DNA of 6,128 bases from an uncultured Ellagibacter sp. GTDB lineage: Bacteria; Actinomycetota; Coriobacteriia; Coriobacteriales; Eggerthellaceae. Where the stretch lies: NCBI RefSeq assembly GCF_934636505.1, contig NZ_CAKUAL010000095.1, forward strand, positions 1-6,128. The letters run 5' to 3'. The stretch's first letter is position 1. Every line of letters begins with the position of its first letter. Below, in pieces: positions 1 through 5,175 of this stretch. The translations under genes and the position numbers were made by a program. The notes beneath the pieces were generated by a model. The model saw nothing but the letters and a program-made list of their open reading frames with translations, was not told the DNA's origin and searched no databases.

Positions 1-18
1 CCTTCCGTCCGCGGCGCA

Positions 19-73
19 AGGAGATATATTACGCGACCTCTCGCCTGCCGTCAAGAACTTTTTTCAAAAAGTT
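19..73 (-). promoter_or_regulatory. Strong leftward sigma-70-type promoter with UP-like A/T tract, stable-RNA style
   Basis: On the minus strand, TTGACG (49-54) and TAATAT (26-31) are separated by exactly 17 bases, close to the consensus for the primary sigma factor. Just upstream (56-73) lies an A/T-rich tract of alternating T and A runs, which is also a perfect inverted repeat (AACTTTTT/AAAAAGTT). It sits where an UP element would contact the alpha subunit. The predicted start is near position 19, followed by a G/C-rich stretch. Near-consensus boxes, an UP-like tract and a GC-rich region after the -10 are typical of rRNA and tRNA promoters in many bacteria. The transcribed gene lies off the left edge, so its identity is inferred only. 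Confidence 0.65.
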
Positions 74-126
74 TTGAGCGGTTTTGAAATGCCACCGTTT
101 CTGCTCTCAATCAAGCTGAGTGAAAG

Positions 127-161
127 AAGAAACCCACGCTCTCCTCAAACGCGGGTTTCTT
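127..161. terminator. Hairpin terminator downstream of tyrS, symmetric
   Basis: A perfect 9-bp stem (AAGAAACCC at 127-135 with GGGTTTCTT at 153-161) continues after one A·C mismatch with two more pairs (137-138 with 150-151) and an 11-base loop. Because the arms begin with A and end with T, the hairpin carries a U-rich tail in either direction. Read on the minus strand it runs into TTTCTTCTTTC, and on the plus strand into TTTCTTATTAT. It lies 38 bases past the tyrS stop codon, so its main role is probably to end tyrS transcription. That would insulate the strong promoter at the left edge from read-through. Confidence 0.8.
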
Positions 162-198
162 ATTATAGCTATTCGGTTTTACCGCCGCAAGACCTTTT

Positions 199-1410
199 TT
201 ACACGAGCTTGATGAACTTTCGCTTGCCAACCTGCAGGACGCAATCCTTCAGCTTCTCGGGCTCAACGTTGTATGTCTTAGGAGCGACCGCATCGCCGTT
301 GAGCTTCACGCCACCGCCGTCGATGAGGCGGCGTGCTTCCCCAACGCTTTGCGCAAGGCCAGCGTCGTGAATAATCTTCGCGAGATAGACGAGACCCTCC
401 TCGTTGGGTGTGAGGTCGGGCGTGTACTCGGCGATGTCGTCGGGGACGTCATGCTTCTTGAACACAAGGTCGAACTGCTCCTCGGCGGCGTTCGCCTGCT
501 CCTCGTCGTAGTAAGCGGCAACGATGTTGCGGGCAAGGGCGCGCTTTACCTTATTAGGATGGAGCTCGTCGTTGGCCAAACCGGCCTCGATCTCATCGAT
601 TGCCGAGACAGACTCGGTAGATGCAAGACGGTAGTACTTCACCATAAGCTCGTCGGGAATGGACATGACCTTGCCGAACATGTCGGACGGCTCATCGGTG
701 AGGCCGATGTAGTTGCCGTAGCTCTTCGACATCTTCTTCACGCCATCGGTGCCCTCGAGCAGCGGGAGCGTCAGGCACACCTGCGGCTCCATGCCGAGCT
801 TCTCCATAAGCTCGCGGCCGGCAAGCAGGTTGAAGAGCTGATCGGTGCCGCCGAGTTCGACGTCGGCCTTGATAACGACGGAGTCATAAGCCTGCATGAC
901 CGGGTACATGAACTCATGAAGGCTGATCGGAAGGTTCGAGGTGTAGCGGTTATGAAAATCGTCTCGCTCGAGAATTCGGGCGACCGTGAACTGCGCCATG
1001 AGCTTCAAGAGCTCTTCCATGTTCAGCGACAAGATCCACTCGGAGTTGTAGCGAAGCGTCGTCTTCTCGGGGTCGAGGATCTTGAATGCCTGGTTGACGT
1101 ATGTTTCCGCGTTCGCCTTGATCTGCTCGCGGGAAAGCTGCGGACGGGTCGAGTTGCGCCCGGAAGGGTCGCCGATGAGCGCCGTACCGTCTCCGATGAT
1201 GAGTGTGACCTCGTGGCCAAGGTCCTGGAACTGGCGGAGCTTGCGCAGCGGGACGGCGTGGCCGATATGGATGTCGGGAGCCGTCGGATCGACACCGAGC
1301 TTGATGTTGAGGGGTTTGCCGCGCTTGAGCTTCTCGAGCAGAGCGCTTTCCGGCACGATCTGCGCCGTGCCAGAGGAGATGATGTGAAGCTGTTCTTCAG
1401 GTGTGAGCAT
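199..1410 (-). CDS. tyrS: Tyrosyl-tRNA synthetase, type 2 (TyrZ-like)
   Basis: This enzyme charges tRNA-Tyr with tyrosine using ATP, in the cytoplasm. The 403-residue protein has the class I signatures: HIGH at 48-51 and KMSKS at 226-230. A canonical KMSKS, in place of the KFGKT form of the E. coli enzyme, assigns it to the type 2 branch. The tyrosine pocket shows Y169, Q173 and D176 in YPVMQAYD, and GGTDQ at 187-191. The C-terminal part (about 340-400) is an S4 RNA-binding domain ending in a typical KRKFIKLV. The length is normal for the family. The start chosen is ATG at 1410: AAGGA at 1418-1422 sits 7 bases upstream and the protein begins MLTPEEQ. An upstream in-frame ATG at 1425 has no ribosome binding site, and the frame stays open to 1497. 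The gene is monocistronic, with its own promoter at 1446-1454 and a terminator at 127-161. Nothing appears broken. Confidence 0.96.
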   Translation of the reverse strand: MLTPEEQLHIISSGTAQIVPESALLEKLKRGKPLNIKLGVDPTAPDIHIGHAVPLRKLRQFQDLGHEVTLIIGDGTALIGDPSGRNSTRPQLSREQIKANAETYVNQAFKILDPEKTTLRYNSEWILSLNMEELLKLMAQFTVARILERDDFHNRYTSNLPISLHEFMYPVMQAYDSVVIKADVELGGTDQLFNLLAGRELMEKLGMEPQVCLTLPLLEGTDGVKKMSKSYGNYIGLTDEPSDMFGKVMSIPDELMVKYYRLASTESVSAIDEIEAGLANDELHPNKVKRALARNIVAAYYDEEQANAAEEQFDLVFKKHDVPDDIAEYTPDLTPNEEGLVYLAKIIHDAGLAQSVGEARRLIDGGGVKLNGDAVAPKTYNVEPEKLKDCVLQVGKRKFIKLV

Positions 1411-1445
1411 CGAAATGTCCTTCATACAACGGATTTGCACAAGCG

Positions 1446-1454
1446 ATTCTAACA
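1446..1454 (-). promoter_or_regulatory. tyrS promoter, extended -10 (TGTTAGAAT)
   Basis: On the minus strand TAGAAT (1446-1451) matches TATAAT at five of six positions and is preceded by TGT, the extended -10 motif. No good -35 is seen 16-18 bases further upstream, as is common with extended -10 promoters. The predicted start near 1439 gives a leader of about 29 bases. That leaves room for the AAGGA site at 1418-1422 and supports the ATG at 1410. Such a short leader leaves no room for a tyrosine T-box. Confidence 0.55.
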
Positions 1455-1517
1455 CATAGGCAGCATGAGCCCCGAATCTATCGAGGGGGCTGCGCAATTA
1501 GCGAATGAACGCTCTCG

Positions 1518-1542
1518 GCTGCCAGGCACCTTTCCCGAAAGG
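1518..1542. repeat. Small palindromes, possible degenerate REP-like remnant
   Basis: Two adjacent palindromes lie in the tyrS-walJ divergent region. TGCC-A-GGCA (1520-1528) is the core of GCTGCCAGGCACC. CCTTT-CCCG-AAAGG (1529-1542) is a 5-bp stem with a 4-base loop. From memory, GGTGCCTGGCACC-like palindromes and GGGACAGG-like words recur in dispersed repeats linked to REP-associated tyrosine transposases. The resemblance here is partial, and only one copy is seen at this site. It could equally be an ordinary hairpin upstream of the tyrS promoter. Confidence 0.3.
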
Positions 1543-1562
1543 GGACTTCTCGCCCAAACTCT

Positions 1563-1610
1563 TCGCTGAAGCGAGTGGCGTTTCGCTACAATGCCGCAGT
1601 GGAATCTAAT
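1563..1610 (+). promoter_or_regulatory. Probable walJ promoter region with nested inverted repeats
   Basis: Two -10 candidates face walJ: TACAAT (1587-1592) and TCTAAT (1605-1610), each matching five of six consensus bases. The second has TTCGCT (1582-1587) 17 bases upstream as a weak -35. TCGCT (1563-1567), AGCGA (1570-1574) and TCGCT (1583-1587) form two mutually exclusive inverted pairs around this -35, so the site could bind a protein or form a hairpin. The function is inferred, and no downstream target other than walJ is apparent. Confidence 0.35.
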
Positions 1611-1660
1611 CGTCACGGTCGAGGGCTATTCTTGCCCATCGCCCGACAGGAGAACAACCA

Positions 1661-2482
1661 GTGCTGAAGTTACATGTACTCGCAAGCGGAAGCAAAGGCA
1701 ACGCTGCCATCGTTGAAAACGCCGCGACAGGCGCGGGGGTGCTCATCGATTGCGGAATTTGCAAGCGCGATTTCCTCGAGCGATGCGACGAGGCGGGCTT
1801 CGACCCCGCTCGAATCGACGCCGTACTCATCACCCACGAGCACGGGGACCACACCAAGGGGCTAGGCGTGGTGTTGCGCGGCCTTGCGAAATTAGGCTGC
1901 GCACCAACGGTTTACGTAAACCAGGCCTGCGTCGACGCGAGCTCCGTGCTGCAGAAGGTCGCAGGCGATTGCGCCATCTTGCCGCTCGCCACGGGGCAGC
2001 GCGCGATCGAGGCCGCCGGCTTGCGCGCCTTCCCCTTCGCAACCAGCCACGATGCTGCCGCTTCCTTCGGCTTTCGCGTCGAGGCGCCCGACGGCGACGC
2101 GCTAGGCTACATAACGGATTCGGGCATCGTGACGAACGCGGCGCACGAGGCCTTGCGTGACGTGCGCATTTTGGCGCTCGAGAGCAACCATGACGAGCGC
2201 ATGCTGCAAAGCGGCGACTACCCCTACATCATCAAGCAGCGCATCGCCTCGGAATTCGGCCACCTCTCGAACCCGCAGGCAACCGAGGAGCTCGCCGCAC
2301 TCATCACCGAATCGCGCGCCGCGGGTCTTCGCACGCCCGAGGCCGTCGTTGCCATGCACATCTCGCAGAACAACAACGACTACGACCTGCCGCGAGCGGC
2401 ACTCGAGAAAGGACTTGCCATCGCCGAGGGCAATGCGCGTGTCCTTTGCGGCTACCAAGGACGCCTCACGAGCGTGAAATAG
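1661..2482 (+). CDS. walJ: YycJ/WalJ-family metallo-beta-lactamase-fold exonuclease
   Basis: This is a 273-residue metallo-beta-lactamase-fold protein of the YycJ/WalJ family. In firmicutes members are described as 5'-3' DNA exonucleases linked to replication and mismatch repair; that role is carried over by homology. It opens with the family's ASGSKGN (8-14), followed by the metal-binding THEHGDH (H59, H61, D63, H64). The remaining ligands are H130 in TSHDA, D153 in ITDSG and H233 in HISQNNN. The ESNHD (174-178) and GHLSN (200-204) blocks are diagnostic of this subfamily and separate it from RNase J and lactonases. There is no signal peptide, so it is cytoplasmic. The start is GTG at 1661 with AGGAGA at 1648-1653, 7 bases upstream. 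The usual companions in firmicutes, the WalR/WalK two-component genes, are not adjacent: the neighbours are tyrS, divergent, and the U32 gene, convergent. It appears intact and monocistronic. Confidence 0.92.
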   Translation: MLKLHVLASGSKGNAAIVENAATGAGVLIDCGICKRDFLERCDEAGFDPARIDAVLITHEHGDHTKGLGVVLRGLAKLGCAPTVYVNQACVDASSVLQKVAGDCAILPLATGQRAIEAAGLRAFPFATSHDAAASFGFRVEAPDGDALGYITDSGIVTNAAHEALRDVRILALESNHDERMLQSGDYPYIIKQRIASEFGHLSNPQATEELAALITESRAAGLRTPEAVVAMHISQNNNDYDLPRAALEKGLAIAEGNARVLCGYQGRLTSVK

Positions 2483-2490
2483 CGCCCAGG

Positions 2491-2542
2491 AAGGAGCTTC
2501 CCGACACTGCGAGGCCGCAGCGTTGCGCATGGGAAGCGCCTT
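2491..2542. repeat. Long imperfect stem with nested hairpin after walJ
   Basis: Positions 2491-2502 pair with 2531-2542 over 12 positions with a single A·G mismatch (GGAGCTTCCC against GGGAAGCGCC, plus AA/TT at the base). Inside is a second perfect hairpin, CTGCG (2507-2511) and CGCAG (2516-2520), with loop AGGC. It begins 9 bases after the walJ stop. Neither strand has a T tract after the stem, so it is not a textbook intrinsic terminator. It may still stabilise the walJ mRNA 3' end or weaken read-through between the converging genes. Confidence 0.6.
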
Positions 2543-2573
2543 CAAATGGTAAGTAGTCTAACTGAGATACATT

Positions 2574-2613
2574 TCCCGACCCCTGTCCCAACGAGACAGA
2601 GACCCCATCCCAT
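2574..2613. repeat. Hairpin and direct repeat, REP-like remnant between convergent genes
   Basis: CTGTC (2583-2587) and GACAG (2595-2599) form a 5-bp stem with a 7-base loop, flanked by a direct repeat GACCCC (2578-2583 and 2601-2606). The minus strand reads GGGACAGGGGTCGGGAAA, a word type that I recall from dispersed intergenic repeats in several bacterial genomes. It sits 12-51 bases beyond the U32 stop codon. There is no T run, so a terminator role is doubtful. The rest of the 142-base gap (2483-2624) holds only the neighbouring long stem. Confidence 0.35.
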
Positions 2614-2624
2614 GTCGCAGCGCG

Positions 2625-5087
2625 CTACTGAACGCCGCGGAACAGATGCCCTGTGGTGGCGCTTGTGATCTTGGCGACCGAGTTTCCGTCGGACTGCACG
2701 ATGCGCAGCGCGCGGATGGCTCGACCAACAGCCTGCGCCGCCTGCTCACCGTTCATGAGCGTCGTGTCGACCATGAACGATGTGACGCCCGCCGCCATGA
2801 GCTCGGGAAGCGATGCCACCAAATCGAGCTCAACGCTGTTGTAGAGATGGCTGCGGCCGAGCGCATCGGTGATGACGGGGAAATCGAAATCCTTGCGGTC
2901 CTTCAGGTAATGAGGGCTGCGACGGCGGCGGCACTCGGCGCAATCCTCGTTGCACGGGCCCTGGCTCATGAGCAGGCAGTGCTCGGTAATCATGAGCTCT
3001 TGCGCGCCTGAGATGAAAATTCCCAGCTCAACCGGGGTATCACGAGACAACTCGCGAATCTGGTCGAGCGAAAGTTCGGGAGAGAGCCACACGCGGACGG
3101 CGCCCATGCGAACAACCTCGTCGAGTGCGAGCCTGTTCGTGACGGGCAGATGCGGGCCGACCTCGAAGGGAATCCCGATCTCGGCTGCCATCTGCATGGC
3201 GCCAAGGCTCTCCACGAACACCGGGCGACCCGACGTCGCGTAGCGCCACGGGTCGAAATCGAGCTTCGCCTCGCGCGAGAGCCCGACCTCGTCGTGATCG
3301 ACGACGGGCATGGCAAGAAGACACTGCTTGGGGTAGCCCGCCTGCTCGACCGTGGCCGTGAGCTGGCCCGCGACCACCGCCTCGCCGCGCCCGTAGTTCA
3401 GCGCCGGCACGTACACCATATGCGCGCCCGTACGCTTTGCGACCCTTGCGCACACAGGGTTCGTCGTCCATGCGCCAATGCGGGCACCGCTCGGACGAAC
3501 GGCGGGAAGCCCTTCGCGATCCTCGGTGCGGGGAAGGCGGCGCGCATGATAGACGGCCAAGGCTCGTTCGGTCAGATCGTCGAGTCCTTCGGCGCGGACG
3601 CGGTGCAGCTGCGAGAACCCGATGCCAACCCCCTCATCGAGCTCGACGTCGAGCCGCGTGAGAACATAAGGAGTCGAACCGAGGCGGTCGATATGAGCGC
3701 GCACGTCTTCTTCGGTGACGGCTTTCGTACGAGCAGGCTCGACCTCGGCTCCACTCGCCGTGCCGCGAACCTCGGCAAGCTCGCCCTGCGACGTGCGGGC
3801 AAAGGAGAAGGAGACCTCAAGCGGCTCGCCGATGCGCAGGCGAACCGCGCCCTCAACCTCGACGCGCGGCTCGAGGGAGTCGTCCTCGAAGGCTTCCTTC
3901 GCGCTGCGCACGCGGAACACGCGGTCGCCCGCGCGCACGCCCTTCGCGCGCGCATCGAGCTCAATCCGCGCGCGGCCCTTCTTGTCGAAGGAGAGGTCGG
4001 CTACCGTTTGGGCGGCATGGCCCTTCCCCGTCCAAAACTCGAGGACATCGCCGATTGCAAGCTCGTGCTCAGCGGAGATGGTCGCTATGCCGTTACGCGC
4101 TTCAGCCACGCGGCCGATAAAGGCGCCGCGATTGTTCGGGCGCTGATAGCTCATGATGTCGTTTCCGCGCTGGCCTTCGAGATATGCCGTGGTGAACCCG
4201 CGGGAAAAAGCCTCCTCAAGCGTACGGCGTTCGTCCTCCGTCGGGCGAGCAGGAGAAACAGAGCCCTCCTGCGCATACACCCGATCGAGCACGCGGCGGT
4301 ACACCGACACGACGGCCGACACATAATCGGCCGACTTCATACGGCCCTCGATCTTAAGCGATGCGACGCCGGCTCGCGCCAGATCGGAAAGCAGATCGAC
4401 CGAGCAGAGGTCCTTTGGCGAGAGCAGATGTTCGCCAGGCGCCGAAAGAGGGTTTCGCTGGGCGGCATTGTGCAGTTCGTAGGGCAAGCGGCACGCCTGC
4501 GCGCACAGGCCGCGGTTGGCGGAGCGGCCCCCAATCATGGAGGACATGAGGCACTGGCCGGAATAGCAGATGCACAGCGCGCCATGACCGAACGCCTCGA
4601 CTTCGACGCCCGCCTCGGCACCCACCTGCGCGAGATGGGCGATTTCCTCCACGGAAAGCTCGCGGGCGAGCGTGACGCGCTTGGCACCCATGCGGGCAGC
4701 GGCGCGGATGCCGGCGGCGTTGCACGTGTTCATCTGCGTAGAAATATGCAGGCGGATGTCGGGAAGCGCGCGGGCTATCTCGCTCGCAAGACCAATGTCT
4801 TGGATGATGAGCGCGTCGGCACCTGCGCGCCATGCCTGACGAGCGCATTCGAGCGCGCGGCCCACTTCGCCCGGCAGCACGATGATGTTCAGCGTGACGT
4901 AGATCTTCACGCCCCGCAGATGCGCGTAATCGCACGCCTCCTTGAGCGTGGCGATGGTGAAGTTATCGGCCCCGCGGCGCGCGTTGAACGACTCGAGCCC
5001 GAGATATACCGCGTCCGCACCAGCACGCACGGCGGCGTGAAGGGCGCTCATGTTGCCCGCAGGCGCCAAAAGTTCCATATTCCGCAT
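2625..5087 (-). CDS. U32-family protein (collagenase-like / RlhA-like), long form with internal insert
   Basis: This is an 820-residue member of peptidase family U32. It begins MRNMELLAPAG, the typical N-terminus of a TIM-barrel-like U32 domain (about 4-270). The full family signature is present at 164-182: EAFGHGALCICYSGQCLMS, with C172, C174 and C179, followed by GLCAQAC (C195, C199) and C228. In characterised U32 relatives, conserved cysteines in this region hold a 4Fe-4S cluster. Residues about 320-510 form a beta-rich insert like the DUF3656 segment of RlhA. The last 300 residues include a second cysteine group (C704, C712, C716, C719) and end in GHLFRGV, a usual family ending. The E. 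coli relative RlhA hydroxylates 23S rRNA C2501 and is about 650 residues, so this is a longer version. Proteolysis is historical annotation and not shown by the sequence. Start: ATG 5087 with AGGAGA about 10 bases upstream; ATG 5078 is an alternative. No signal peptide. It is divergent from the penicillin-binding protein gene, with a shared palindrome between. Confidence 0.9.
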   Translation of the reverse strand: MRNMELLAPAGNMSALHAAVRAGADAVYLGLESFNARRGADNFTIATLKEACDYAHLRGVKIYVTLNIIVLPGEVGRALECARQAWRAGADALIIQDIGLASEIARALPDIRLHISTQMNTCNAAGIRAAARMGAKRVTLARELSVEEIAHLAQVGAEAGVEVEAFGHGALCICYSGQCLMSSMIGGRSANRGLCAQACRLPYELHNAAQRNPLSAPGEHLLSPKDLCSVDLLSDLARAGVASLKIEGRMKSADYVSAVVSVYRRVLDRVYAQEGSVSPARPTEDERRTLEEAFSRGFTTAYLEGQRGNDIMSYQRPNNRGAFIGRVAEARNGIATISAEHELAIGDVLEFWTGKGHAAQTVADLSFDKKGRARIELDARAKGVRAGDRVFRVRSAKEAFEDDSLEPRVEVEGAVRLRIGEPLEVSFSFARTSQGELAEVRGTASGAEVEPARTKAVTEEDVRAHIDRLGSTPYVLTRLDVELDEGVGIGFSQLHRVRAEGLDDLTERALAVYHARRLPRTEDREGLPAVRPSGARIGAWTTNPVCARVAKRTGAHMVYVPALNYGRGEAVVAGQLTATVEQAGYPKQCLLAMPVVDHDEVGLSREAKLDFDPWRYATSGRPVFVESLGAMQMAAEIGIPFEVGPHLPVTNRLALDEVVRMGAVRVWLSPELSLDQIRELSRDTPVELGIFISGAQELMITEHCLLMSQGPCNEDCAECRRRRSPHYLKDRKDFDFPVITDALGRSHLYNSVELDLVASLPELMAAGVTSFMVDTTLMNGEQAAQAVGRAIRALRIVQSDGNSVAKITSATTGHLFRGVQ

Positions 5088-5112
5088 AAGGTTGGTGTCT
5101 CCTCGTCTGAAA

Positions 5113-5124
5113 GACCAGATGGTC
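5113..5124. promoter_or_regulatory. Operator-like palindrome GACC-AGAT-GGTC
   Basis: GACCA and TGGTC arms flank a two-base centre, giving a 12-base inverted repeat in the divergent region between the U32 gene and the penicillin-binding protein gene. For the U32 gene it lies a few bases downstream of the predicted transcription start (about 5128), a normal place for a repressor site. For the other gene it overlaps the -35 area. GACC-N4-GGTC resembles operators of some TetR-family regulators such as NemR; that parallel is from memory, and no regulator gene is present in the window. Confidence 0.4.
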
Positions 5125-5134
5125 GGTTCATGGT

Positions 5135-5140
5135 AGTATA
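5135..5140 (-). promoter_or_regulatory. -10 box of the U32 gene (TATACT)
   Basis: TATACT on the minus strand matches TATAAT at five of six positions and sits 48 bases upstream of the chosen U32 start codon. The best -35, TTCTCC (5159-5164), is 18 bases further upstream and matches the consensus at three positions. The predicted start near 5128 gives a leader of about 40 bases. The same bases, read on the plus strand as TAGTAT (5134-5139) or TATAGA (5137-5142), could be a weak -10 for the penicillin-binding protein gene, so the two promoters probably overlap. Confidence 0.45.
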
Positions 5141-5175
5141 GACGAATCATGAGAGTAAGGAGAAAACACCGTGAA

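Noticed and set aside
349..1452. Plus-strand open frame of 367 codons opposite tyrS
   Set aside because: It lies wholly antisense to a well-supported tyrS gene, its translation is low-complexity (many V, L, R, H) with no recognisable motif, and long antisense frames are expected in GC-rich genes.
1411..1660. Tyrosine T-box riboswitch upstream of tyrS
   Set aside because: The minus strand has no T-box-like sequence or antiterminator stem, and the extended -10 at 1446-1454 leaves a leader of only about 29 bases.
2583..2599. Intrinsic terminator for walJ or the U32 gene
   Set aside because: The stem is only 5 bp and no T run follows on either strand.
3150..5141. Plus-strand open frame of 663 codons opposite the U32 gene
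   Set aside because: It is antisense to a gene carrying the full U32 signature, shows no domain, and its alanine/arginine/leucine/histidine-rich product is a codon-bias shadow. Its length is the only reason to mention it.
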